NCBI GenBank assembly: GCA_937880755.1
Contig: CALGRX010000005.1
Span: forward strand, 1-53,711
Reading direction: 5' to 3'
Length of the DNA: 53,711 nucleotides
Origin: an uncultured Clostridia bacterium
GTDB taxonomy: Bacteria; Bacillota; Clostridia; Christensenellales; UBA3700
Under the pieces are notes generated by a model. The model did no database searches, was not told the DNA's origin, and saw nothing but the letters and a program-made list of their open reading frames with translations. This document shows positions 26,629-34,652 of the stretch, one piece after another. Position numbers and translations under genes: made by a program. Every line of letters begins with the position of its first letter. Position 1 is the first letter of the stretch.

Positions 26629-27209
26629 ACTTACCTACCAAAATCACGGTCGCAAGACTAGTATTGATACCGATATTTATTTTGTCTTATTGTCTACAAT
26701 CGGTGTGGAAATACGCGTTTATTTTCACTTGGTTGATCTTTATGGTGGCATCGCTTACCGATTACGTAGACGGACATTTGGCGCGCAAGTACAATCTTGT
26801 CACCAATCTTGGCAAATTCCTTGACCCCATCGCCGACAAAGTGTTGGTTGTAGCGGGGCTTTTCGTCATAGTAGACGGTGGCTACTTGCCTATTGCTTAT
26901 TTGGCAATGATATGTTCCGTGCTAATTATGGCTAGAGAGCTAATCATAGGGCTTTTTAGACAAATGGCAGCATTGCGCAACTTCGTCCTTGCCGCCGATA
27001 AGCTTGGCAAAATCAAGACGGCATCGACAATGTTCGGTATGTCGTTTATACTCTTTTCGCCACCTGTAATGTCGTCGCAATACGTAGTATTCAAGGTATT
27101 TTCTTGGATAGGCACGGTGATATTCGTCTTTGCTACGGTTATGACTATCGTCAGCGGACTCAACTATATACTCAAAAACAAGGCTATTCTTGCCGAAACG
27201 AAAGAATAA
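26625..27209 (+). CDS. pgsA: CDP-diacylglycerol--glycerol-3-phosphate 3-phosphatidyltransferase
   Basis: 194 residues with five to six membrane helices. The CDP-alcohol phosphotransferase signature is present as DYVDGHLARKY...GKFLDPIADK (~45-70). Makes phosphatidylglycerol phosphate. It overlaps rimO by 4 nt and is followed by the short cinA and recA; rimO-pgsA-cinA-recA is a conserved Firmicutes order. Confidence 0.95.
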   Translation: MNLPTKITVARLVLIPIFILSYCLQSVWKYAFIFTWLIFMVASLTDYVDGHLARKYNLVTNLGKFLDPIADKVLVVAGLFVIVDGGYLPIAYLAMICSVLIMARELIIGLFRQMAALRNFVLAADKLGKIKTASTMFGMSFILFSPPVMSSQYVVFKVFSWIGTVIFVFATVMTIVSGLNYILKNKAILAETKE

Positions 27210-27213
27210 AATT

Positions 27214-27915
27214 ATGATAGACAACAACAAAGATTTATGTATCATTAGAGCTTTAGAATTGACGGGAGAAGAAGTTGACGAGGTTTTGGAGCTATCTACC
27301 GACGGCATACCCGTTGCAGTCGATTGCGAAGGTCTTGACTACAAAATAATAGTAGACAACTTCAGTGGCGAAGAAGACGACTTTTTTGCCACGATAAGTG
27401 CCGTCAAAAAGGTGATTGGCAGCAAGATATACAGCGAAGACGACGAAACCTTGGAACAAAAGGTAGTCGGATTGTGTCTAGAAAAGGGCATTAGAATTGC
27501 TATTGCCGAGTCGCTCACGGGCGGAATGCTCAGTAGTAGAATAGTCAACGTGTCGGGTAGTTCGGGCGTGCTCAACGAGGCAATAGTTACTTATACCAAC
27601 GTCAGCAAGGTCAAGAGACTTCACGTCAAGTTGTCTACTCTTAGGCAATTCGGACCTGTAAGCGAAGAAACGGCGAGGGAAATGGCGCAAGGACTTAAGA
27701 ACAAAGACAACGATTTCGTAGTGTCCACTACTGGCTGTGCAGGACCTGCCAGCGATGAAAAAGATACCCCCGTGGGCTTAGTCTTCGTAGGTATAGCAGG
27801 TGACGGGTTTGTAGACGTTTTCCGCCTCGAATTGGAGGGAGAGCGCAACGTAATTAGGAAGAGTGTGACGGATAAAGCGTTATATCTGTTGCTCGATTAT
27901 ATATCAAAATTTTAA
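27214..27915 (+). CDS. cinA: CinA-like protein lacking the N-terminal domain: KH-like region plus PncC nicotinamide-nucleotide amidase
   Basis: 233 residues, against ~410 for full CinA. The C-terminal ~150 residues form the amidase/competence domain: AESLTGGMLSSRI, NVSGSSGVLNEAIVTY and GCAGPASDEKDTPVGLVFVG. The preceding ~90 residues, ending IGSKIYSEDDETLEQKVVGL, resemble the CinA KH-like linker. The N-terminal MoCF-like (ADP-ribose pyrophosphatase) domain is missing. The gene sits between pgsA and recA, where full-length cinA is expected, so the missing domain looks like loss in place. The likely role is deamidating NMN to NaMN. Confidence 0.85.
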   Translation: MIDNNKDLCIIRALELTGEEVDEVLELSTDGIPVAVDCEGLDYKIIVDNFSGEEDDFFATISAVKKVIGSKIYSEDDETLEQKVVGLCLEKGIRIAIAESLTGGMLSSRIVNVSGSSGVLNEAIVTYTNVSKVKRLHVKLSTLRQFGPVSEETAREMAQGLKNKDNDFVVSTTGCAGPASDEKDTPVGLVFVGIAGDGFVDVFRLELEGERNVIRKSVTDKALYLLLDYISKF

Positions 27916-27927
27916 GCGAGGTTAATT

Positions 27928-28938
27928 ATGGCTAAAGACAAAAAAGTTGACAATGAAAAGAATAGCTTGATAGAAGATGCAATCGCCAAGATAGAAAAAC
28001 AATACGGCAAGGGCGCAATTATGAAATTGGGCGACGAGAGCGTAGGACCTATTGAGGTCATCAGTACGGGTTGCTTGTCACTCGATATGGCGCTAGGCGT
28101 AGGTGGACTACCTAAGGGTAGAATAATAGAGATATACGGACCCGAATCTTCGGGTAAGACGACGGTTGCCTTAAGTGCGATTGCTGAGTGTCAAAAGAAC
28201 GGCGGAACGGCTGCCTTTATCGACGCAGAGCACGCATTGGACCCCGTTTATGCCGAGAAGTTGGGCGTTGACGTCAACAACCTCTACGTATCTCAACCCG
28301 ACGACGCTGAGCAAGGACTCAACATTGCCGAGACTTTGGTGCGCAGTAATTCTATAGATATCATTGTTATCGACTCGGTTGCGGCGCTCACTCCGAGAGC
28401 GGAAATCGAGGGCGAGATGGGACAATCTACCATCGGTTTGCAAGCAAGACTTATGTCGCAAGCTCTCAGAAAGTTGACGGCTATCATCAGTAAGACCAAC
28501 ACTTGTCTTATCTTTATCAATCAGCTAAGAGAAAAGGTAGGCGTTATGTTCGGCAATCCCGAGGTTACGCCGGGCGGTAAGGCGCTCAAATTCTATTCTA
28601 GCGTAAGAATGGAAGTTCGTAAGGGCGACGCAATCAAGGACGGCACCGAGTTCGTGGGCAACAAAGCCAAGGTAAAAATTGTCAAAAACAAGGTTGCACC
28701 ACCTTTCAAAAATTGCGAATTCGATATTTTGTTCGGCAAGGGTATATCGGCTATGGGTTGCATAGTAGATACGGGTATCAATATGGGCATTTTGGTCAAG
28801 AGTGGTTCTTGGATTAGCTACAACGACGAGAAAATTGCGCAAGGCAGAGATAAGGCAATAGCTTACCTCGACGACAATCCGGAAGTAGCCGAAGAAATCA
28901 AAGTAAAAATCATCGAAAAAACCAAGGAAAACAAATAA
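27928..28938 (+). CDS. recA: Recombinase RecA
   Basis: 336 residues. Walker A GPESSGKTT at 71-79, Walker B LIFINQLREK region, and the L1/L2 loops (including the conserved GNPEVTPGGKALKFY) are intact. It carries out homologous strand exchange and co-protease activation of LexA. It is the last gene of the ftsK-rimO-pgsA-cinA-recA run and has AGCGAGG upstream. I found no clear LexA box in the 12-nt gap before it. Confidence 0.98.
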   Translation: MAKDKKVDNEKNSLIEDAIAKIEKQYGKGAIMKLGDESVGPIEVISTGCLSLDMALGVGGLPKGRIIEIYGPESSGKTTVALSAIAECQKNGGTAAFIDAEHALDPVYAEKLGVDVNNLYVSQPDDAEQGLNIAETLVRSNSIDIIVIDSVAALTPRAEIEGEMGQSTIGLQARLMSQALRKLTAIISKTNTCLIFINQLREKVGVMFGNPEVTPGGKALKFYSSVRMEVRKGDAIKDGTEFVGNKAKVKIVKNKVAPPFKNCEFDILFGKGISAMGCIVDTGINMGILVKSGSWISYNDEKIAQGRDKAIAYLDDNPEVAEEIKVKIIEKTKENK

Positions 28939-28953
28939 TTGCTATATATGGTA

Positions 28954-28982
28954 TTGACTTTATAGTTAATATTATTTATAAT
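28954..28982 (+). promoter_or_regulatory. rny promoter
   Basis: TTGACT (28954-28959), 17-nt spacer, TATAAT (28977-28982). Confidence 0.8.
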
Positions 28983-29039
28983 ATAATCAGCATAAATAAA
29001 TGCTATTGCAACTTAACAATTTAATATCAGGAGGTTAAT

Positions 29040-30641
29040 ATGACAACTACATTCAGTTGCTTCTATAATCTTCTTGGGATATCGTCGGGAGGCGTAGTGG
29101 GTATAGCCGTAGCCATGGTGGCATTGGGCTGTGCAATCGGCTTACTTGTTTACAGGTTTGTAGCCCGCCGTATGGTAGGTAGCGTAAAGCAAGAGTGCAA
29201 CCGTATTAGAGAAGAGGGTCGTCAAGACGCCAAATCTTATCTCAAAGAGGCAAAAGTAGAAGCAAAAGACGAACAGCAAAGACTTAGAAGCGAGTTTGAA
29301 AAAGAGTGCAGAGAGAGGAGAAGCGAAATCAATCGCACGGAACAAAGACTTGCTCAAAGAGAAGATTTTTTATCCAAAAAAGAGAGCGCAATAGACCACA
29401 AGTCCGACGTGCTTGACGATAAAAAACGTCAACTCGAAGAAAAGGAAAAGAAACTTGACAATCTTGAAGAAGAGATTCAAAACGCTCATTCCAGAATGAT
29501 TGAAGAAATCGAAAAGGTTGCTCAGATGACCCAAGCCGAAGCCAAGGACGTTTTGATGAACGAACTTTTGGAAGAGGCACGCCGTGACGCCGCTGTAGAA
29601 GCAAAAGAAATCGAGCAAAAAGCTAAAGAAGAAGCCGACAAAAAAGCAAAGAATATCGTTGCTATGGCTATTCAAAGATGTTCGGCTGACCACGCTTCCG
29701 AGTTTGCGGTTTCGGTAGTAGAACTGCCAAGCGAGGATATGAAAGGACGCCTCATTGGTAGAGTGGGAAGGAATATCCGTGCAATCGAAAACGCTACGGG
29801 CGTAGACCTTATCATCGACGATACGCCTGACGTAGTAACCTTGTCGGGATTTGATCCGGTAAGAAGAGAAGTCGCAAGACTTACAATTGAGAGGCTTGTT
29901 TCCGACGGCAGAATTCATCCTGCACGTATCGAGGAGACAGTCGAGAAGGTAAAGAAAGAACTTGACGCGCAGATGAAGGAAGCGGGCGAAAACGCAGCGT
30001 TCGACGCTAACGTTTACGGCTTGCATCCGGAGATCATCAAGCTTTTGGGTAGACTAAAGTATCGTACTAGTTACGGTCAAAACGTACTCAAACACTCATT
30101 GGAAGTCAGCTACCTTGCGGGCATTATGGCAGCCGAACTCGGTGCCGATGTCAAAGTAGCCAAGCGTGCGGGATTGTTGCACGATTTGGGCAAGGCGGTA
30201 GACCACGAGGTAGAAGGTACTCATATATCTATTGGTGTAGAACTCGCCAAGAAATTCAAAGAAAGCCCTGCGGTCGTGCATGCGATAGAAGCTCACCACG
30301 GCGACGTAGAGGCTAAGACTATCGAGGCGGTTATCGTACAAGCTGCAGACTCGATATCGGGTGCTAGACCGGGCGCTAGAAGAGAGTCACTCGAAAATTA
30401 CGTCAAGAGACTAGAAAAACTCGAGAGCGTAGCCAACGCCTTTGAGGGTGTGGAACAATCTTTCGCTATTCAGGCAGGAAGAGAAATCCGTGTTATGGTA
30501 AAACCCGAAAAAGTTGACGACAAAGCTACGGCATTTTTGGCTAAGGACATTGCCAAAAAGATTGAGGCAGAGCTGGAATATCCGGGACAAATCAAAGTCA
30601 ACGTCATCAGAGAGGTTAGACATACGGAATATGCCAAGTAA
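29040..30641 (+). CDS. rny: Ribonuclease Y
   Basis: 533 residues. An N-terminal membrane anchor (~14-38) is followed by a long charged coiled coil (~45-200), a KH domain (~215-280, GRVGRNIRAIENATGVDLIIDD) and an HD hydrolase domain (HDLGKAVDHEVEGTH, ~380). It is an endoribonuclease that initiates mRNA decay at the membrane. AGGAGG precedes the ATG and a terminator follows, so it is transcribed alone. The recA-rny order is usual in Firmicutes. Confidence 0.97.
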   Translation: MTTTFSCFYNLLGISSGGVVGIAVAMVALGCAIGLLVYRFVARRMVGSVKQECNRIREEGRQDAKSYLKEAKVEAKDEQQRLRSEFEKECRERRSEINRTEQRLAQREDFLSKKESAIDHKSDVLDDKKRQLEEKEKKLDNLEEEIQNAHSRMIEEIEKVAQMTQAEAKDVLMNELLEEARRDAAVEAKEIEQKAKEEADKKAKNIVAMAIQRCSADHASEFAVSVVELPSEDMKGRLIGRVGRNIRAIENATGVDLIIDDTPDVVTLSGFDPVRREVARLTIERLVSDGRIHPARIEETVEKVKKELDAQMKEAGENAAFDANVYGLHPEIIKLLGRLKYRTSYGQNVLKHSLEVSYLAGIMAAELGADVKVAKRAGLLHDLGKAVDHEVEGTHISIGVELAKKFKESPAVVHAIEAHHGDVEAKTIEAVIVQAADSISGARPGARRESLENYVKRLEKLESVANAFEGVEQSFAIQAGREIRVMVKPEKVDDKATAFLAKDIAKKIEAELEYPGQIKVNVIREVRHTEYAK

Positions 30642-30649
30642 TCAAAAAC

Positions 30650-30682
30650 TACCACTTGCAATTAGCAGGTGGTATTTTTTTT
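30650..30682 (+). terminator. Intrinsic terminator after rny
   Basis: TACCACTTGC (30650-30659) pairs with GCAGGTGGTA (30665-30674) with one G-U pair, followed by eight T residues. Confidence 0.9.
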
Positions 30683-30760
30683 GCTTTTCGCTTATAATAA
30701 TCTGATTATAAGGATATTGCACTGCTATTGGTACTATAGCTGAGCCAATATATTGCTATT

Positions 30761-30784
30761 TTGACAAAGCGCTATTATTGTCAA
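30761..30784. repeat. Inverted repeat between the convergent rny and SpoIIM-like genes
   Basis: TTGACAA (30761-30767) and TTGTCAA (30778-30784) form a 7-bp inverted repeat around a 10-nt loop, just past the 3' end of the reverse-strand gene. There is no T run, so it may be a weak terminator or a protein site. Confidence 0.4.
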
Positions 30785-30790
30785 TAGAGC

Positions 30791-31408
30791 TTAGAAAAAT
30801 AGCAAATTGAATATCAACGGTAATAGCACGCACAAAACAAGAGCTACGATTACGGCTAATATAAATATAAACGACGCTGCACGCCCCGACAGTATTATCA
30901 AATTTTTGCACCAATTAATTGATTTGATGCAATTATTGTATGTGAGGTTAAATATTATTTGCGTGGCGATAACCGTCAAAAAGGCTATCCATAATGGCAA
31001 ATAATAAAATATCAGTGACAATATAGCCGAAGCGACGTTGACGTTGAATGATACCGTTATTAGATAGCCCACGCGGTATCCTACAAAAATTGCAGTACAA
31101 AGGCTAAGTAAGCCAAAATTCGGGTTTAAAATTGACAAAAAAGCTATTAATATCACTAAAGCAAAATATATTGAAATTTTCAAAAAATTGCTAAAATATC
31201 CGTATTGAGACAAGTTTAACAGCTGATATGGCGCAAATTGGTCGGGCTTGTCGATATTTTTGCCTACCATAACGCCAATTATCAAACCTACGATTGATAT
31301 TATTGCCGTCATCAAATACACCCACCAATACTTTTCTAGTTGCAATGCCGACTTGATATTACTTGCATAAAAGCGAATTTTTGGCTTGTTTTTGTCTAAT
31401 TTTTTCAT
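30791..31408 (-). CDS. spoIIM: SpoIIM-like integral membrane protein
   Basis: 205 residues with about five to six hydrophobic segments and a basic N-terminal stretch (KKLDKNKPKIRFYASN). The layout (first helix ending in GLIIGVMVGKN, then a FVGYRVGYLI-type segment and a helix-Pro-helix) resembles SpoIIM, which in B. subtilis works with SpoIID and SpoIIP in septal peptidoglycan hydrolysis during engulfment. B. subtilis spoIIM also lies close to drm(deoB) and dacF, supporting the call, although here the gene is inverted. The start at 31408 begins at the basic stretch. Sequence similarity by eye is weak. Confidence 0.5.
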   Translation of the reverse strand: MKKLDKNKPKIRFYASNIKSALQLEKYWWVYLMTAIISIVGLIIGVMVGKNIDKPDQFAPYQLLNLSQYGYFSNFLKISIYFALVILIAFLSILNPNFGLLSLCTAIFVGYRVGYLITVSFNVNVASAILSLIFYYLPLWIAFLTVIATQIIFNLTYNNCIKSINWCKNLIILSGRAASFIFILAVIVALVLCVLLPLIFNLLFF

Positions 31409-31523
31409 ATAATATTTTATCAATAATCTAATGGTAATATGCCTACGTAGCGTCAAGAGCGTTGATAGGACGATAGATATTATTTTAATTGCTATAATAA
31501 CTCGCCCAATAGAGCTGTCGAAC

Positions 31524-31859
31524 CTATTGCATTAGCCTTATATTTTCATAAGATTGCAATATAAATTGTTTAGAGGTAGGCTTGCCTTTTTCTTGGTCAA
31601 TCGTGTTGCCAAAGTAGGTGAATAGCAAGTCTAGGTCGCACGTATTCCAAGCTTTGGCGATACAATTTTGAATATTCTTGTCTATATTTCCAACGCTTTG
31701 GCAGTATTTATCCGACAATCTCTTGTAACCGTTGTGTTTGAGGGGAAAAATATTAATTCCTTGGCAGAGGTCGTCTATCAATTCGCTCAAATATCTATAA
31801 CCCGAGCAGTTGGGCATTATTCCCATTGCTATCAAATACTTTTTTATCAACTCTTGCAT
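31524..31859 (-). CDS. Stand-alone Spo0A C-terminal-type DNA-binding protein
   Basis: 111 residues that align over their length with the effector domain of Spo0A: IKKYLIAMGI then GYRYLSELI, a variable turn, the helix-turn-helix region DKYCQSVGNIDKNIQNCIAKAW, then FGNTID and KGKPTSKQFI. There is no receiver domain, so phosphorelay control is absent. In the recognition helix the SRVERAIRHA pattern of Spo0A is replaced by GNIDKNIQNCIA, so the arginine contacts differ. The start at 31859 follows TATAAT after 6 nt and has no ribosome binding site. It lies 115 nt upstream of the SpoIIM-like gene on the same strand. Target and role are unknown. Confidence 0.85.
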   Translation of the reverse strand: MQELIKKYLIAMGIMPNCSGYRYLSELIDDLCQGINIFPLKHNGYKRLSDKYCQSVGNIDKNIQNCIAKAWNTCDLDLLFTYFGNTIDQEKGKPTSKQFILQSYENIRLMQ

Positions 31860-31865
31860 ATTAAG

Positions 31866-31871
31866 ATTATA
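31866..31871 (-). promoter_or_regulatory. -10 box of the Spo0A-C gene, predicted leaderless
   Basis: TATAAT on the reverse strand (31871-31866), 6 nt before the ATG at 31859. No -35 hexamer matches at 15-19 nt. Instead the expected -35 position overlaps TTTGTCGTG (31892-31900, forward strand), a 7/9 match to the 0A box TTTGTCGAA. Confidence 0.5.
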
Positions 31872-31927
31872 GTATATTTTTGTTTGGCTAATTTGTCGTG
31901 TTATGAATTTTTGTAGACAATTATATC

Positions 31928-31962
31928 TTTTCAAAAAGGCTAATATGGTATATAATAGTGGT
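31928..31962 (+). promoter_or_regulatory. deoB promoter, predicted leaderless
   Basis: TTTTCA (31928-31933), 17 nt, TATAAT (31951-31956), then 6 nt to the ATG at 31963. The alternative in-frame ATG at 31945 has an AAGG nearby but adds six residues not expected in DeoB. Confidence 0.6.
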
Positions 31963-33087
31963 ATGAAAGCAATTTTATTGGTCTTAGACAGTTTTGGCAT
32001 AGGCGGGGCAAAGGACGCCAAGCAATACGGTGACGAGGGCAGCAATACGTACTTAGCAATCTCGCAAGGTATCAATATTCCCAATCTTGTTTCCTTTGGT
32101 CTCAACAATATCGACGGGGTTAGCGTAGAGCCCAAGGCAGATACGCCTAAGGCAAGCTTTGCACGCCTTAGCGAGCTCTCTTGCGCCAAAGACACCACAA
32201 CAGGTCATTTTGAGCTTATGGGCATAGTAACCACAACGCCTTATCCAACCTATCCGCACGGCTTTGACGAAGATATAATATCTCGCCTGACCAAAGCGTG
32301 GGGCGTTGACGGCGTACTAGGCAACGAACCTGCTAGTGGTACTGAGATTATCGCAAGATTAGGCAAGGAGCATATTGCCACGGGATATCCTATTGTGTAC
32401 ACTTCTGCCGATAGCGTTTTGCAAATTGCTTGTTGCAATACAATATATTCCACAGGTAGGCTATACGAAATGTGCGAGCAAGCTCGTAAGATTATGAATG
32501 GTAAAGACGGCGTTGCCAGGGTAATAGCCAGACCGTTTGCTATCGACGAGCAAGGCAACTATTATCGCACGGCTGACCGTAAGGACTTCGGTTTACCGCC
32601 TCAAGGGGAGAGTGTGCTCGACAAATTGCAACGTGGTGGTGTCAAGACGATAGCAATAGGCAAGATCAACGACATATTTAGCGGAGCGGGTATTGACCAA
32701 TCGATAACTGCTCACGGCAACAAAGAGGTGGTAGACGCAACTATCCGCGCAATGCGCGAGTGTGATAATTGCTTGATATTTTCTAACTTGGTGGACTTTG
32801 ATATGTTGTACGGTCATCGCAACGATATAGAGGGCTACAAGAGGTGTTTGCAAGATTTTGACGCCAGATTACCCGAAATTGTGAGTGCAATGCAAGATAC
32901 TGACCTTTTGATTATCACGGCGGACCACGGTTGCGATCCGTCTACGCTAAGCACCGACCATTCTCGAGAAGACGTGCCTGCGCTTTTCTTTTCCAAGGGC
33001 GTAACTTCTTGCAATTTAGGTACGATAGACGGCTTTTGCTTCGTGGGCGAGCAAATACTTAAATTTTTCAAAATAAATAACAAATAG
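31963..33087 (+). CDS. deoB: Phosphopentomutase
   Basis: 374 residues. Interconverts (deoxy)ribose 1- and 5-phosphate in nucleoside salvage. The alkaline-phosphatase superfamily metal and phospho-threonine motifs are present: LVLDSFGIGG at the N-terminus, KDTTTGHFEL (~86-95), and TADHGCDPSTLSTDHSREDVP (~320-340). The start MKAILLVLDSFG matches the family. The gene is followed by dacF as in B. subtilis (drm-pupG-dacF), but no purine nucleoside phosphorylase gene lies between. Confidence 0.95.
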   Translation: MKAILLVLDSFGIGGAKDAKQYGDEGSNTYLAISQGINIPNLVSFGLNNIDGVSVEPKADTPKASFARLSELSCAKDTTTGHFELMGIVTTTPYPTYPHGFDEDIISRLTKAWGVDGVLGNEPASGTEIIARLGKEHIATGYPIVYTSADSVLQIACCNTIYSTGRLYEMCEQARKIMNGKDGVARVIARPFAIDEQGNYYRTADRKDFGLPPQGESVLDKLQRGGVKTIAIGKINDIFSGAGIDQSITAHGNKEVVDATIRAMRECDNCLIFSNLVDFDMLYGHRNDIEGYKRCLQDFDARLPEIVSAMQDTDLLIITADHGCDPSTLSTDHSREDVPALFFSKGVTSCNLGTIDGFCFVGEQILKFFKINNK

Positions 33088-33188
33088 CTATATATTATTC
33101 AAAATTATTCTAAAAAACGCATTTTTTTATAATAAAATTCGAATATTGCCTTGTATTATCCACACAATATAGCCATAGTGAGGTGTAT

Positions 33189-34358
33189 ATGAAAAAGTTT
33201 TATTCGATATTATTTTTGTTGCTAATCACGCTTATTTTGACCGTTGGCTCAACCTTGTGTCTACCTGCCAATCTACAAGAAGCAAGTGTGGACGAGAGTG
33301 TGGATAACAAGTCGTTTAGCAAATATATGACGGATTTTGATACGGGAATGGAGCTGTATAGCTATAAGCCTGACGAAAAGCACGAGATAGCCAGCATGGT
33401 CAAGATTATGACTGCTTTGCTAACTTTGGAAGAGATAGATAAGGGCAATCTGACTTTGGAAGAAAAGGTAACGATTTCTTCCAATTCTTCGGCAATGGGC
33501 GGGTCGCAAATGTTTTTGGAGACGGGTGACAGTTACGTAGTAAGCGATTTGCTCAAAGGTATTATTGTCGTTTCCGCCAACGACGCTTCGGTTGCGGTTG
33601 CCGAGAGGATTGCGGGTTCTCACGAAGCTTTCGTTGATATGATGAACGTTAGAGCAAAAGAATTGGGGATGAACAATACCTTGTTTTGTAGTGCTACGGG
33701 GCTTCCTAGCGAACGTGAGCAATATAGTACGGCGCGTGACGTCAATATTATGACTAGAGAATTGATGAAGCACGCCAAATACTACGATTACGCCGGTATT
33801 TATTTAGAAAATTTCACTCATCCCGACGGTAGAATTACCCAGCTCGTCAATACTAACAAGCTTATTAGGCACTATCAAGGTTGCATCGGTGGCAAGACGG
33901 GATACACTGCCAAAGCCGGCTTTTGTCTGTCGGCGTGTGCCGAGAGAAACGGTCTAAAAGTAGTAGCTACCGTCATAGGTTGCAACGATTCTAAGACGCG
34001 TTTTAATCAAGTAAGTCGGCTATTCGATTACGGGTTTGGCGCTTATAAACAGCAAGTCGTCTATTTTCACGACCAAGATATGCCCGAGCAGTTGACTGTC
34101 AAGGCTTCGCCCGTCAAATTTATTACCGTAAGACCCGAGCGAGACGTAGCGATACTTTGTAAGGGTGGGGAAAAACTTGGTAGTGTGAGCATAAACCTAC
34201 CGCAGTACGTCAAAGCGCCTATCAAAAAGGGCGACGTGGTTGGTAGCGTAACGATAACGACGCAAAGCAACGAGCAGACCATCAACTTGCTTGCCGAGCA
34301 AGACGCCGACAAAGCAAGCTTATTCGACTATATCAAAGATTTAGCGTCACAATGGTAA
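33189..34358 (+). CDS. dacF: D-alanyl-D-alanine carboxypeptidase, DacF-like
   Basis: 389 residues. Signal peptide (~1-30), then the S11 peptidase fold with catalytic SMVK (S69-K72), SAN (129-131) and KTG (236-238). A C-terminal domain (~290-385) is typical of DacF and PBP5. It trims the terminal D-Ala from peptidoglycan stem peptides. Position after deoB matches sporulation-specific dacF of B. subtilis; however, the spoIIA genes that follow there are absent and lysA follows instead. The start at 33189 has GAGGTG upstream. Confidence 0.92.
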   Translation: MKKFYSILFLLLITLILTVGSTLCLPANLQEASVDESVDNKSFSKYMTDFDTGMELYSYKPDEKHEIASMVKIMTALLTLEEIDKGNLTLEEKVTISSNSSAMGGSQMFLETGDSYVVSDLLKGIIVVSANDASVAVAERIAGSHEAFVDMMNVRAKELGMNNTLFCSATGLPSEREQYSTARDVNIMTRELMKHAKYYDYAGIYLENFTHPDGRITQLVNTNKLIRHYQGCIGGKTGYTAKAGFCLSACAERNGLKVVATVIGCNDSKTRFNQVSRLFDYGFGAYKQQVVYFHDQDMPEQLTVKASPVKFITVRPERDVAILCKGGEKLGSVSINLPQYVKAPIKKGDVVGSVTITTQSNEQTINLLAEQDADKASLFDYIKDLASQW

Positions 34359-34537
34359 GACGTTGCTTGATAATGACGTTGAAAGGCAATATGCAAATAA
34401 AAGGCAAGGCTCAATCGACACCTTATGTTGCTATATTGACTACGAGAAATGACGTATAACCTCGACGTTTCCTATGCGAGTATCCGACGACGTATCGTCT
34501 AATCGATATTCACACCTAATGGGCGTGTAGAGAGTAA

Positions 34538-34565
34538 AAAGACCGTAAATATTTGCGGTCTTTAT
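34538..34565 (+). terminator. Intrinsic terminator upstream of lysA
   Basis: AAAGACCG (34538-34545) pairs with CGGTCTTT (34556-34563), extended inward by A-T pairs and followed by TTTATTG. Confidence 0.8.
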
Positions 34566-34586
34566 TGTATAATTTTATTCTTCGCG

Positions 34587-34615
34587 TTGACTTTACTCTC
34601 GCGTTTTGTTACAAT
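34587..34615 (+). promoter_or_regulatory. lysA promoter
   Basis: TTGACT (34587-34592), 17-nt spacer, TACAAT (34610-34615). A ~30-nt leader carries GGAG before the ATG. I see no lysine riboswitch. Confidence 0.75.
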
Positions 34616-34652
34616 CAAACTTGGCGATAGTTTATCGTCCTTGGAGAATAAT

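Noticed and set aside
31860..32198. N-terminal extension of the Spo0A-C protein to 224 residues
   Set aside because: The extension is antisense to deoB and its promoter and has no receiver-domain features; homology begins only at the ATG at 31859.
34359..34652. Possible lysine riboswitch upstream of lysA
   Set aside because: The 294-nt gap contains a terminator and then a promoter with a ~30-nt leader; there is no room or structure for an L-box.
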